Shown piece by piece: positions 1 to 9,124 of a DNA stretch of 64,000 bases. The stretch covers positions 710,739-774,738 of the forward strand of contig NZ_JAUFRA010000005.1 in the NCBI RefSeq assembly GCF_030410045.1, given 5' to 3'. Source of the stretch: Marivivens donghaensis (GTDB taxonomy: Bacteria > Pseudomonadota > Alphaproteobacteria > Rhodobacterales > Rhodobacteraceae). Under the pieces are notes generated by a model. That model was given only the letters and a program-made list of their open reading frames with translations. It was not told the DNA's origin and did not search any database. A program made the translations under genes and the position numbers. The first letter of the stretch is position 1. Each line of letters opens with the position of its first letter.

Positions 1-54
1 CCCCGGCCAGATCGATGCGTTGAAACGGTTGGTGCTGCGACGACTGATCGCCAT
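1..54 (-). CDS. OmpA/MotB-like peptidoglycan-binding protein, N-terminal fragment
   Basis: Only the first 18 codons lie in the window; they read MAISRRSTNRFNASIWPG. The ATG (complement of 52-54) overlaps the stop of the upstream ExbB-like gene by one base (TAATG), so the two are translationally coupled. In Rhodobacterales the partner of this ExbB-like protein is a membrane-anchored OmpA/MotB-type protein whose N-terminus has this SRRS...ASIWPG form. Assignment rests on that context and the short N-terminus; the OmpA domain itself is outside the window. Confidence 0.6.
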   Translation of the reverse strand, partial: MAISRRSTNRFNASIWPG

Positions 55-1217
55 TAGCTATGCCCCGTACCCGTTGGGCGTTTTGTGGCGCGGAGCATGC
101 GGGTGATGTTCGCGAGATCGCCGCGCAGTTCGCCTACTGTTTCTTGACGGCCCGACGATAGTTCTTCGAGGATTTTCAGAAGCTGAACATCAATCGACCG
201 CAACCGCATTCGGCTTTCTGCATCAATTCCGTCAACGCCGCTGTCCTGTAGCTTCTGCGCGAGCCGCATCTGCGCCTCAGCAGCCTCTTGCAATGCAGGC
301 CGCACATCGGTCGCGTCAATTTTCTGGGACAGCCCCACAACGGCTTCGGTCAGGCGCACCAGATAAGCATCAGTTTGGCCACGGCCTGCTTCTGCCTGCT
401 CAAAGAGCGCGCGGAGGGTGTCGATCTGATCTGCCATCTGGTCGAGCACGCCACCGTAGGGGTTCCCCTCCATCGCGGAACCCTCATCCCCGCTCGAAAA
501 TCCGAGACGGGTGATCGAGGACATCCATTCTTCGAGGTCGCGGTAAAAACGGTTTTGGCCGTGTCCTGCAAAAAGCTCCAGCAGACCAACGATCAGTGAC
601 CCCGCCAAACCGAGGAGTGAGGACGAAAACGCTGTGCCCATGCCGCCCAACTGCGCCTCAAGGCCCGTTTGCAGTTTGGCAAAGATATCGCCCGCAGCAC
701 CGTCATCGGCATTCAACGAACGAATAGTTTCGACCAGCGCAGGAACCGTCGTGGCTAGACCATAGAAGGTCCCCAGAAGGCCGAGGAAAATCAGCGTATT
801 GCCCAGATATTTCGTGATCTCGCGGTCTTCGTCGATGCGGCTAGCAACGGAGTCCAAGATCGACCGCGCCGACGAACTGGACAGCTGCATCCGCGCACCA
901 CGTGACCGCAGCAATGTCGCCAAAGGTGCAAGAAGCGCAGGCGCGCCTTGAACCTGCTGATCCCGAGCAAAGCGTTTGATCCACCCAACGGACGATACGA
1001 GCTGAACGACCTGCCCAAAGCACGACAAAACGCCCAAGACAAAGACAGCACCGATCAGCCCGTTCAAATACGGGTTTGACCAAAAGATCGACAGCAACGT
1101 GGACAATGCCACATAGACGCCAGCGCCAATCAGCCCCAATGCGATCAACATCATGGTGATCTGTCGCGTTGGTTGCGAAAAATACGGCTCGGCCTCGGGT
1201 TCCCTGATGTCCGCCAC
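54..1217 (-). CDS. ExbB/TolQ/MotA-family inner-membrane protein
   Basis: A 387-residue protein starting with GTG, chosen because GAGGA lies about 8 bases upstream. Two hydrophobic helices near residues 20-75 are followed by a long cytoplasmic stretch. Further helices lie near 140-160 (LGNTLIFLGLLGTFYGLATT, the typical ExbB/MotA glycine-rich segment) and 195-220. The C-terminal third is hydrophilic and probably helical. The family forms proton-driven complexes with an OmpA/MotB- or TolR-like partner, and here that partner is the coupled gene cut off at the window edge. The exact energised process is unknown. It is longer than classical ExbB (about 240 residues). Confidence 0.8.
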   Translation of the reverse strand: MADIREPEAEPYFSQPTRQITMMLIALGLIGAGVYVALSTLLSIFWSNPYLNGLIGAVFVLGVLSCFGQVVQLVSSVGWIKRFARDQQVQGAPALLAPLATLLRSRGARMQLSSSSARSILDSVASRIDEDREITKYLGNTLIFLGLLGTFYGLATTVPALVETIRSLNADDGAAGDIFAKLQTGLEAQLGGMGTAFSSSLLGLAGSLIVGLLELFAGHGQNRFYRDLEEWMSSITRLGFSSGDEGSAMEGNPYGGVLDQMADQIDTLRALFEQAEAGRGQTDAYLVRLTEAVVGLSQKIDATDVRPALQEAAEAQMRLAQKLQDSGVDGIDAESRMRLRSIDVQLLKILEELSSGRQETVGELRGDLANITRMLRATKRPTGTGHS

Positions 1218-1294
1218 GGGTTGGGTTCCTCGCGTTAGTTTGTTGAGGGAACCATAAGGCCCTGAGACTGAATTCCCAAATGAAATATACGGGA

Positions 1295-1843
1295 TCAGTC
1301 TGCGATAATCGCCTTAACGCGACCGACGAGCCACGCCATTTCATCATCGCAAATGCCCATCTGGGTCAGATGCGCCGCCGTGTTGAAAAGATACTCGGTA
1401 TTTGGTCCGCGCCCACCGACCGCACGCCCGATCATTTGCGCCTGCGTTTCGAGCGGCAGGTGACAGTATTGTTCGTGATCTGGGTCGATAATGTAGGTCA
1501 CCGCCTCAACCATCCGCCCGTCATGGAGCGTAATCGGCAGCACCGCCTCAAGATAGGCCGACGACACCAATTCACGTTCGCGCAGCGCGGTGATCACGGC
1601 CTCGCGGTCCGCATCGGCAACTCGAAACGCAACACCCGTGCAGCCAGCACCATCCTGACGATCCAAAGCCAGAACGAGTCCCGGGTCGTCCACGGTGCCG
1701 CGATGGTGAATGGACAGCATACAAAACGACCGATGAAACCCGTCCAATCGCGCCTGAATAGCCTCCTCGGGTTCGAAACCGGGGTTCCACAAAAGCGAGC
1801 CGTAGCCAAAGACCCAAAGCGGGGAATGTTCTTTTCCTGTCAT
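1295..1843 (-). CDS. chaC: ChaC-like gamma-glutamylcyclotransferase
   Basis: A 182-residue protein with the family start WVFGYGSLLWNPGF, the phosphate/glutamyl-binding YGSL signature, and the downstream GVAFRV and YLEAVLP blocks. ChaC enzymes release 5-oxoproline from glutathione (or other gamma-glutamyl peptides) in the cytoplasm. I start at the ATG complement of 1841-1843; an in-frame extension of 19 codons would overlap the divergent gene and adds no homology. It lies head to head with the DUF2125 gene, with only about 46 bases between the starts, so the promoters must overlap or be shared. Confidence 0.85.
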   Translation of the reverse strand: MTGKEHSPLWVFGYGSLLWNPGFEPEEAIQARLDGFHRSFCMLSIHHRGTVDDPGLVLALDRQDGAGCTGVAFRVADADREAVITALRERELVSSAYLEAVLPITLHDGRMVEAVTYIIDPDHEQYCHLPLETQAQMIGRAVGGRGPNTEYLFNTAAHLTQMGICDDEMAWLVGRVKAIIAD

Positions 1844-1889
1844 GATCCCATGGTTAAACACGAAACCAGTTCGGGTAAAAGGGGGCGTC

Positions 1890-2837
1890 ATGCGGATCAA
1901 AGGTTGGGCGATTACAGGCGTCGTGGTTTACGGGCTCTATTGGGCCGCTGGATCGTTTGGTTTGCAGTCGCTGGTGCAGTCGGCCATTCAGGCAGACACC
2001 TCGTCAAAGGCTCAGGACGTGGCGCTGCAAAATTCACCGCTGCGGTTTACCACCCGTGTGGATGGCTACGAGAGCCAAATCGATGATTTGACCACGCTCG
2101 TCGCCGAGTCCGCAGAGGTGAGCATTCCCACATACGCCCCGAACCGCGCCCGCATCGAAATACTCGGCCCTGTTCAAATCGTGGGCCCTACATGGACGAT
2201 CAAGGTTTCCGCTGACGATCTATCAATTGGGGGATCAGTTCAGATCACACGAAATGGCGACCTTGGACGATTTGACCTCAGCGGATCGAATGTTGTCATT
2301 GAGGAACCCGATACCAAGGCAGCCACCATAGAGGTCCACCTCATTCCGTCAGACCAAGGTGTCTACGATCTAGACCTATCGATGACGGACGTCACTCTGA
2401 TGGCTGAGGTAACGAAGTCCATCGACCCGACGCACCAACTGCCCGAAATGGTCAGCCTATTCAGCGTCAACGGGGCAGTCAAATTCGACCCCGCCCCTGC
2501 CCTGTTCGCGACCTCTGACCCGATGATCGCAGGCATGGACTTTGCGCCGCTCAAACTCATATGGGGTGACATTGATCTGACCTTCGACGGGCTCATCGAC
2601 ATTCTACCTGACGGAACGCCAAGCGGTCAGTTGGACGTGACCCTAAAAGGCTGGGAAACCGTTCTTCGGATGCTCGCTGCGAACGGAGCGATCAAACCTG
2701 CCAACTTGATGGGGTATCAGGCGATGGCATCGGGTCTTGCGAGCGACGATGGCAGCATTACACTTCCCCTGATCTTTGCGGACGGGCAAATGCGCCTCGC
2801 CGCGTTCCCGTTGGGACCCGCGCCAAAGCTACGCTAA
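1890..2837 (+). CDS. DUF2125-family protein, membrane-anchored
   Basis: A 315-residue protein beginning MRIKGWAITGVVVYGLYW, a single N-terminal membrane or signal-anchor segment, followed by a long beta-rich region. The architecture matches DUF2125 proteins, which are common in Alphaproteobacteria, have no settled function and are probably periplasmic. The start at 1890 is preceded by a GGGGG ribosome-binding site; an upstream in-frame start at 1842 has none. It ends two bases before the convergent tyrC stop, with no hairpin between them. Confidence 0.75.
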   Translation: MRIKGWAITGVVVYGLYWAAGSFGLQSLVQSAIQADTSSKAQDVALQNSPLRFTTRVDGYESQIDDLTTLVAESAEVSIPTYAPNRARIEILGPVQIVGPTWTIKVSADDLSIGGSVQITRNGDLGRFDLSGSNVVIEEPDTKAATIEVHLIPSDQGVYDLDLSMTDVTLMAEVTKSIDPTHQLPEMVSLFSVNGAVKFDPAPALFATSDPMIAGMDFAPLKLIWGDIDLTFDGLIDILPDGTPSGQLDVTLKGWETVLRMLAANGAIKPANLMGYQAMASGLASDDGSITLPLIFADGQMRLAAFPLGPAPKLR

Positions 2838-2838
2838 C

Positions 2839-3759
2839 TCAATCAGCTTTGGTTGGTTTGCGGCCAAAGTCGGGGGCGTCGGTGTCCTGACCTGCCTCAA
2901 TGATGCTGCGACGGATCGCGCGGGTGCGTGTGAAATAATCGAACAGCAGATCACCATCGCCCTGACGAATAGCGCGCTGCAGGACGAACAATTCTTCGGT
3001 GAACCGCCCCAGAATTTCCAAGGTCGCGTCTTTGTTCGTTAGAAACACATCGCGCCACATCGTCGGGTCAGAGGCTGCAATACGGGTGAAGTCACGAAAG
3101 CCCGCCGCAGAGAACTTGATCACCTCTTGGTCGGTGACGCGACGCAGATCATCGGCAACGCCAACCATCGTGTAGGCGATCAGGTGTGGGGTGTGAGACA
3201 CCACAGCGCAGACCAGGTCATGGTGATCAGGGTCCATGATTTCGATGTTCGCGCCGATCCCCTTCCAGAAATCGCACAACCGATCCAGTTGACCCTGATC
3301 GACAGTCTCGGGTGGCACGACGAGGCACCACCGATTGTCGAACAGTGTCGCAAACCCAGACCTCGGGCCGGAATGTTCCGTCCCCGCCATTGGGTGACAG
3401 CCGATGAAATGCGCATGTTCGGGCAAATGCGGCACAACGGCGTCGAACACGGATTTCTTCACCGATCCCACATCCGTGACCATCACACCCTGTTTCAAGT
3501 GCGGAGCAATCGCCGCCATCACAGGACCCATCGCACCAATCGGCACCGCCAACACAACCAGATCAGCGTCTTTGACAGCTTCTTCGGCAGTATCGACAAC
3601 GCGGTCGACCAGATTGATTTCGCGTGCGATGTCACGCGTTTCGGCAGAGCGTGCATAGCCCACGATTTCATTCGCGAGTTTCCCACGGCGAATGGCCAGC
3701 GACATCGACCCCGCAATGAGGCCCAGCCCGATCAGCGCAACACGGTTATAGGTGGCCAT
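2839..3759 (-). CDS. tyrC: prephenate/arogenate dehydrogenase
   Basis: A 306-residue cytoplasmic enzyme of tyrosine synthesis. The N-terminal Rossmann motif GLGLIAGS (about residues 9-16) binds NAD. HPMAGTEHSG (about residue 125) and SHTPHLIAY belong to the catalytic prephenate dehydrogenase domain. The ATG overlaps the hisC stop (TGATG), so both are translated from one mRNA. The hisC-tyrC pair is common in Rhodobacterales, where the HisC-like enzyme may also transaminate prephenate or phenylpyruvate. No ACT domain is visible, so feedback by tyrosine is not predicted from the sequence. Cyclohexadienyl dehydrogenase is an equally fitting name. Confidence 0.9.
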   Translation of the reverse strand: MATYNRVALIGLGLIAGSMSLAIRRGKLANEIVGYARSAETRDIAREINLVDRVVDTAEEAVKDADLVVLAVPIGAMGPVMAAIAPHLKQGVMVTDVGSVKKSVFDAVVPHLPEHAHFIGCHPMAGTEHSGPRSGFATLFDNRWCLVVPPETVDQGQLDRLCDFWKGIGANIEIMDPDHHDLVCAVVSHTPHLIAYTMVGVADDLRRVTDQEVIKFSAAGFRDFTRIAASDPTMWRDVFLTNKDATLEILGRFTEELFVLQRAIRQGDGDLLFDYFTRTRAIRRSIIEAGQDTDAPDFGRKPTKAD

Positions 3760-4844
3760 CAGCGGACCCCTTTGAATGTGCCAATGACATGCACCACGCG
3801 GCGGCATGCGGCCTCGTCACCGACGGTGATCCGCAGGCAGTTCGGTAGGCCATAGCCACCCACACGGCGCACGATAATCCCATCGTCCTTGAGCGCGGCA
3901 TCGCAAGCGGCGGCCTCTTCTTCGGAGGCAAAACGCGCCAGAATGAAGTTCGCAAAGCTCTCATCGACCTGCACACCCATTTGGATCAGGGCATTGGACA
4001 GCCACCCGCGCCATTTCGCATTTTCGGTCCGGCAACGTTCGACAAAGGCGACGTCGCGCACAGCGGCCTCTGCGGTCGTCAACTGCGTCTCGGACAAGTT
4101 GAACGGCTGGCGCACACGGTTAAGCACATCAATGATGTCCTTTGCCGCATAGGCCCAACCGATCCGCAAACCGCCTAGACCGTAAATCTTGGAGAATGTG
4201 CGGGTCATGATCACGTTCGGATACTGATCCACCAACGCAGCGCCGCCATCGAACCCATCCACAAATTCAGTGTAAGCGCCATCGTGAACGAACAGCACAT
4301 CGGACGGCAGACCTTCGATCAACCGCACAAGCTCTGCCTCGGTCAGCATCGTGCCTGTCGGGTTTGCAGGGTTCGCGACGAAAACGATCCGAGTGCGATC
4401 GGTGACAGCCGCCAGAATAGCGTCCACATCTACACGGCGGTTGTTTTCTTTGACCTCAACAGGGATAGCGCCGACCATCTTGGCGAGGATCGGATACATC
4501 GAAAACCCGTGTTCGGTGGTGATGATCTCATCGCCAACACCCGCGTAACAGGTCGCGATGAACTGGAGCACTTCGTCCGAGCCCGCACCGCAGATCAATT
4601 GATCGGGCGAGAGGCCATATACCTCACCAATCGCGGCCCGAAGGCTCGCGTGGTCGGTCGAGGGGTACCGATGCAAGTCCTGAACGCTGCGGGTAAAAGC
4701 CTCGCGCGCTTTGTCGGAAAACCCATAAGGGTTTTCATTCGACGACAGCTTGAGCACGTCGGATTTACCAGCGACCTTGCTTTCGCCACTGACATACAGT
4801 GCGATATCCATGATGCCGGGTTGCGGTTTTGGCGTCTTGGTCAT
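3759..4844 (-). CDS. hisC: histidinol-phosphate aminotransferase
   Basis: A 361-residue PLP enzyme of fold type I. Visible are SSNENPYG (about residue 34), GAGSDE (86), NPTGT (161), and the PLP lysine in RTFSKIYGLGGLRIGW (K219). The ATG is preceded by GAGGG; an upstream in-frame extension of 34 codons is unlikely. The enzyme converts imidazole-acetol phosphate to histidinol phosphate, and paralogues of this type also serve aromatic amino acid synthesis. Its coupling to tyrC supports an aromatic role here. Which substrate dominates cannot be read from sequence. Confidence 0.88.
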   Translation of the reverse strand: MTKTPKPQPGIMDIALYVSGESKVAGKSDVLKLSSNENPYGFSDKAREAFTRSVQDLHRYPSTDHASLRAAIGEVYGLSPDQLICGAGSDEVLQFIATCYAGVGDEIITTEHGFSMYPILAKMVGAIPVEVKENNRRVDVDAILAAVTDRTRIVFVANPANPTGTMLTEAELVRLIEGLPSDVLFVHDGAYTEFVDGFDGGAALVDQYPNVIMTRTFSKIYGLGGLRIGWAYAAKDIIDVLNRVRQPFNLSETQLTTAEAAVRDVAFVERCRTENAKWRGWLSNALIQMGVQVDESFANFILARFASEEEAAACDAALKDDGIIVRRVGGYGLPNCLRITVGDEAACRRVVHVIGTFKGVR

Positions 4845-4975
4845 GTTCTGCCCTCGGGTTGTCGGACCTTCCTTAACGATGGTTTTGACCCGTTTCCAGA
4901 GCACAGATCGACACGGGTGAAATAGCTGCCCGATTTCAGGCGGCATGTGGCAGATTGATCGGCTATAACCGGGAC

Positions 4976-6028
4976 ATGTTATTCAGTTTGCCAGACCCAG
5001 ATACACTCTACGACGCACTTGTAGCGCGTGACGCATCCTATGATGGGCGCGCCTATGTGGGGGTTACGTCGACAGGCATCTTCTGTCGACTGACCTGCCC
5101 CGCGCGCAAACCTTTGCGAGAGAACTGTCGGTTCTTTACGACAACGGCAGAGTGCATCGCAGATGGCTTCCGCCCCTGCAAACGCTGCCATCCCATTGGC
5201 ACGAGCGCGGAGGCTGACCCAGTGATTGCCCGACTGCTGTCCGTGCTCGACTCTGAACCCGATCGACGCTGGACCGAGGGCGATGTGGAAACGATGGGGT
5301 TTGACACATCGACCGTGCGGCGGGTGTTTCGGCGACAATTCGGGATGACGTTTATTCAAATGGCACGACAAAGGCGGATGAGAATGGGTGCAAAGACATT
5401 GGCCGAAGGCGGCAAAGTCATCGAGGCGCAGCTGGACGCGGGTTTCGACAGCCCTTCGGCCTTTCGTGCGTCATTCGCGAAACTGCTGGGCGTTGCCCCG
5501 TCCGAGATGCGAACGGATGCGATGTTGCGGGCGGATTTCATCGACACACCATTGGGCGCTATGATCGCCGTCAGCGATGCCAAATCCCTGCGGATGCTCG
5601 AATTCCCCGAACGAAAGGGGCTGGCCGCGCAGCTAAAGCGCATCTTTGAAACCGCGAACGGATCAATGGGTTTTGGTCGGTTCGAGGCGACAGATCAGGT
5701 TGCCGAAGAATTGGGAGATTTCTTTGCGGGGAAACGATCCACCTTCGACGTGCCCCTCGCGCAAAACTACGGAACGCCGTTCCAGCGAGAAGTCTGGGAG
5801 GCACTCCGTAAGATCCCCGCAGGCGAAACGCGCAGCTACGGACAACTCGCCGCAGAGATCGGGCGACCGACCGCAATGCGCCCCGTGGCCTCGGCCAATG
5901 GCGCGAACCAAATCGCGCTCGTCATTCCATGTCACCGCGTCATCGGCGCGGATGGAACACTCACAGGCTACGCGGGTGGCCTATGGCGAAAACAAAAACT
6001 GATCGAAATCGAACGTCAGTTTCGGTGA
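4976..6028 (+). CDS. ada: Ada, methylphosphotriester and O6-methylguanine DNA repair protein/regulator
   Basis: A 350-residue protein with the full Ada layout. The N-terminal zinc domain carries the four cysteines C37, C41, C68 and C71 (TGIFCRLTC, FRPCKRC). It is followed by an AraC-type helix-turn-helix region (about 90-180) and a C-terminal methylguanine methyltransferase domain with IPCHRV (acceptor C319). The protein repairs alkylated DNA and, once methylated at its N-terminal cysteine, activates its own regulon. I chose the ATG at 4976; a TTG seven codons upstream is possible. It is divergent from hisC, with 131 bases between starts. All key cysteines are intact. Confidence 0.93.
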   Translation: MLFSLPDPDTLYDALVARDASYDGRAYVGVTSTGIFCRLTCPARKPLRENCRFFTTTAECIADGFRPCKRCHPIGTSAEADPVIARLLSVLDSEPDRRWTEGDVETMGFDTSTVRRVFRRQFGMTFIQMARQRRMRMGAKTLAEGGKVIEAQLDAGFDSPSAFRASFAKLLGVAPSEMRTDAMLRADFIDTPLGAMIAVSDAKSLRMLEFPERKGLAAQLKRIFETANGSMGFGRFEATDQVAEELGDFFAGKRSTFDVPLAQNYGTPFQREVWEALRKIPAGETRSYGQLAAEIGRPTAMRPVASANGANQIALVIPCHRVIGADGTLTGYAGGLWRKQKLIEIERQFR

Positions 6029-6035
6029 AACAAAA

Positions 6036-6064
6036 AGAAAAAAGGCTGCCCGAAGGCAGCCTTT
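6036..6064 (-). terminator. rho-independent terminator of rpsD
   Basis: AAAGGCTGCC and GGCAGCCTTT pair across a CGAA loop (6041-6064). On the minus strand the stem is followed by a T-rich run (complement of the A-rich 6030-6040), as expected for termination of rpsD. It also lies just behind ada, but the plus-strand T run is short. Confidence 0.85.
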
Positions 6065-6089
6065 GCCCGAATATCGGCTAAGAACCAGA

Positions 6090-6710
6090 TTAGTTCTTAG
6101 CGTAGAATTCGACGACGAGGTTCGGTTCCATCACAACCGGGTACGGAACGTCCGACAGGCCCGGGGTGCGAACGAAGGTCGCGGTCATTTTGTTGTGGTC
6201 AGCGTCGATGTAGTCAGGAACATCACGCTCGGTCAGCTGAACAGCTTCGAGAAGAACGGTCATCTGTTTCGACTTCTGACGAACTTCGATAACGTCGCCT
6301 TCTTTAACGCGGTAGGACGGGATGTTTACCGATTTACCGTTAACCAGAACGTGGCCGTGGTTTACGAACTGACGAGCAGCGAACACGGTTGCAACGAACT
6401 TTGCGCGGTAAACAACAGCGTCCAGACGGCGCTCGAGCAGACCGATCAGGTTTTCACCGGTATCGCCTTTTACGCGTTCAGCTTCGCCGTAGATGCGGCG
6501 GAATTGTTTCTCGGTCAGGTCGCCGTAGTAGCCTTTCAGCTTCTGCTTAGCGCGCAGCTGCAGACCGAAGTCCGAGATTTTCGCTTTGCGGCGCTGACCG
6601 TGCTGGCCTGGGCCGTATTCACGCTTGTTTACTGGCGACTTAGGACGACCCCAGATGTTTTCGCCCATGCGGCGGTCGATTTTGTACTTGGCAGACGTGC
6701 GTTTGGTCAC
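6090..6710 (-). CDS. rpsD: 30S ribosomal protein S4
   Basis: A 206-residue primary 16S rRNA-binding protein of the small subunit. The N-terminus MTKRTSAKYKIDRRMGENIWG is the alphaproteobacterial S4 form. The S4 RNA-binding domain is visible around residues 95-160 (RRLDAVVYRA, ARQFVNHGHVLVNG). The start codon is GTG, fixed by the AAGGAG site seven bases upstream. It is monocistronic with its own terminator. Length and sequence are normal. Confidence 0.97.
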   Translation of the reverse strand: MTKRTSAKYKIDRRMGENIWGRPKSPVNKREYGPGQHGQRRKAKISDFGLQLRAKQKLKGYYGDLTEKQFRRIYGEAERVKGDTGENLIGLLERRLDAVVYRAKFVATVFAARQFVNHGHVLVNGKSVNIPSYRVKEGDVIEVRQKSKQMTVLLEAVQLTERDVPDYIDADHNKMTATFVRTPGLSDVPYPVVMEPNLVVEFYAKN

Positions 6711-6868
6711 GGCTGATCTCCTTCGTTATGGTCGACGCCCCGAAGGGCGACTATGAAGGGCGTTGTCCTCTTGGCCGAAGCCATGACAGGAATCCCCTTG
6801 CGGGGCCCACCAACACCAATGAATGGGCGGCTTATAGAGGCGAGAGCGACAGAGTCAACGCTCTTTTC

Positions 6869-7939
6869 TCACATTAGCCGACTGTCGTGCCGCAGGATTT
6901 CCACTTCGGTGCCCGACAGGACACGACGCGCAAACATACCGTAAGTCTGCGGGTCACCGCCCAGCTCTGGCATCCGCTGGAAGAGGCGCGACCGATCAGC
7001 CTCGTTCAAGTGGGACAATGCGGCGCTTGCTGGGTGGAAGCTCTCGGTTTCGACCTTATTCGCAAAGACCACTTCATGCTGCGGAAGAAGCATGTGGATA
7101 TAAGTCACCTCACGAACCGAGCGGTCCACATAGATCGAATGATCGTTCACCAGATCACGTGCTGTCACCAGCACCTCATCCGCATTGAACAAGGCACGCG
7201 CACGCGCGCCTTTGAGGATCATGCGGTGATCGGGCGACACAAGCAGTCCCTCATCCGGAACATCCTTGTCCAAGGCCCCTGCCCGCATCCGGATCGGTGC
7301 ATAGTGCGGCATTGCAAACAAACGCGCTCCCGTCACACGGCGAGTGCCGATCCAAAGGATCTCCTGACAGCCATTGTCCTTGGTCTGAACCCGATCGCCT
7401 TCGCGCAAGGATTCAACGAACCGAGGACCGCGTTCCGTTTGAATGGTCGTCCCGGGGGTAAAGCAAATAACACCACCCGGCGCGGCACTGATCTGATCAG
7501 GGCGCTCAAGGTCGATGTTATGCGACACGATCCACATCTCGCGATGGCGTGGCGGAATATCCCCGATGAACATCAACAGCGGCGGGCGACCACGGCCCGT
7601 CTCGATCAAGGTGACAGTCCAAGTGTCCCGACCATCCGTGATGCTAAAACTCTTCTCAAAGAGTGGGTGATCGACCTCTACTTCGATCCCGATGGGATCT
7701 TTGGTCTCGACCGCCTGCAACATGCGTCGCACCGAATGCGCCGCTCTTTTTCGAATGTCTGCCTCTCCGGTCGCAATACCCAAAGGAAGCACAGAATTCG
7801 GGCCATCCACCCGTACTGCGTCCCCAGTCCAGGTCCAAGTCGCCCCCACGCGAAAAGCATCGCGCGGCGCGGACCAGAGCCCGTCAATCTCACATTGCGC
7901 CCAGGAAATGACAAACGTGCCTAGAAAGCCCGTTTTCAT
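6869..7939 (-). CDS. Hint (hedgehog/intein-like) domain protein
   Basis: A 356-residue protein. Its second half starts with a Hint-type block, CFTPGTTIQTERGPRFVESL (about residue 150), with the usual cysteine at the start. It continues with GDRVQT and SPDHRMIL, the conserved DH of Hint folds. The first 140 residues contain no domain I recognise. Such proteins are frequent in Rhodobacterales and have no established role; self-cleavage is possible but the downstream splice residues of true inteins are not evident. I chose the ATG at 7939 because the MKTGF start is typical of relatives; a longer ATG start at 7993 lacks a clear ribosome-binding site. Confidence 0.75.
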   Translation of the reverse strand: MKTGFLGTFVISWAQCEIDGLWSAPRDAFRVGATWTWTGDAVRVDGPNSVLPLGIATGEADIRKRAAHSVRRMLQAVETKDPIGIEVEVDHPLFEKSFSITDGRDTWTVTLIETGRGRPPLLMFIGDIPPRHREMWIVSHNIDLERPDQISAAPGGVICFTPGTTIQTERGPRFVESLREGDRVQTKDNGCQEILWIGTRRVTGARLFAMPHYAPIRMRAGALDKDVPDEGLLVSPDHRMILKGARARALFNADEVLVTARDLVNDHSIYVDRSVREVTYIHMLLPQHEVVFANKVETESFHPASAALSHLNEADRSRLFQRMPELGGDPQTYGMFARRVLSGTEVEILRHDSRLM

Positions 7940-8055
7940 GCCCGTTCTCTGCCTCAGTCTGCCCGCGTCTTTTGTCCCGCGCGGATCTGACATCAAAATA
8001 AGCAGGTGGATTCTCGCGAATCAACCCTAAACGTGAGTAAGCGTTAACTTTTTAC

Positions 8056-8979
8056 TTAGAAGTTGAAATTTAGCTTCAGCGAACCGACGACTTGGCCCTC
8101 TTCTTGACCAACGTATTCTTCGGACAAGTAGGTTGCGCCGTAATAGAATGAAATCTTAGGCGCGATTTGCCAATTGAGGCCCGCACGAAGGCGATAGCGG
8201 GTGTCTTCAGCCTCAACGCCAAAGCTGGCAGGGAAGTAGATGCTATCCCCGACAATCGCGTAGTCAGCGCCCAAAAGGAACGCGAGCCCGCGGTTATGAG
8301 AATCCGCCAGTTTGAACCGCTGCCCCGTGACCGGATCACGGCCATGCGCCACATCAACGGCCACATCCCCGAATTGGAAGTCAGCACCAACGCGGATCAA
8401 ATCTTCTGCCCCATACTGCCCCTCAACGAACGGGCGCAGGTAAGAATGACCAAAGTCGATTTCGCGGGCGATTTCGGTCGTAAGGGTCGGATAGACGCCA
8501 TTCGCAATTTGGTTTGCTTCGACTGAGGCCGCGATTTCAGGGGCCCCTACACGGTCGTGGAAATTCCGCTGAAACTCCATCATGCCTGTTTGCGGACCGA
8601 CGACGACAATGTCGGTGCCCACACTGATTTCCAGATCGCTAATCTCGTAGTGGGTATGCGCTCCGACCGACAAAATGCCCGCATAGGCGCGGTCGGCGGA
8701 CTTTGCACCATTCAGGTTTCGCGGCGCGATAACTTCGGAGCGCAAACGAAGCTCCATCAACCCAAAGGGCTGATCGGCATAGTCGCGTTCGTTGTCCTTC
8801 GAAAATGCAAAAGACAATACGTAGCTGCCTGTGCGCCAGCGATCCTCATTGTCGCCAAAGTAGTCGTTGTTGAACAACCGACCGACGCCTGTCAGGCCCC
8901 AGCCGCTCTCGGTTTCGGCAACTACGGCACCGGATGACAAGATGAGAGACGACAGAACGACGGCGCGCGCAAAGAACAT
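8056..8979 (-). CDS. LpxR-like outer-membrane lipid A deacylase (DUF2219 family)
   Basis: A 307-residue exported protein with a signal peptide (about residues 1-22, ending AVVAE). It has the family motifs NNDYFGDNEDRWRTGSY near the N-terminus and DRAYAGIL. The remainder alternates as expected for beta strands and ends in phenylalanine, typical of outer-membrane barrels. LpxR removes the 3'-acyloxyacyl chain from lipid A. Whether this relative is catalytic is uncertain. The ATG at 8979 has GGGG upstream; a GTG four codons earlier is possible. Confidence 0.7.
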   Translation of the reverse strand: MFFARAVVLSSLILSSGAVVAETESGWGLTGVGRLFNNDYFGDNEDRWRTGSYVLSFAFSKDNERDYADQPFGLMELRLRSEVIAPRNLNGAKSADRAYAGILSVGAHTHYEISDLEISVGTDIVVVGPQTGMMEFQRNFHDRVGAPEIAASVEANQIANGVYPTLTTEIAREIDFGHSYLRPFVEGQYGAEDLIRVGADFQFGDVAVDVAHGRDPVTGQRFKLADSHNRGLAFLLGADYAIVGDSIYFPASFGVEAEDTRYRLRAGLNWQIAPKISFYYGATYLSEEYVGQEEGQVVGSLKLNFNF

Positions 8980-9124
8980 ACCATACCCCACAATTAGTAT
9001 ACACGCGGAGGTTTAGCACAAGCTGAGCAAATTTATAGCTAAAATTTCCATTCTCACGCGCCCGCCTAGCAGCACCGTGCTATCTAGCGTTGCGCAACAC
9101 AGCGGCGACTGTCAAACACAGCGC

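Noticed and set aside
6711..6868. GC-rich inverted repeats in the rpsD leader
   Set aside because: Short and interrupted stems; not enough to claim a ribosomal-protein leader or riboswitch.
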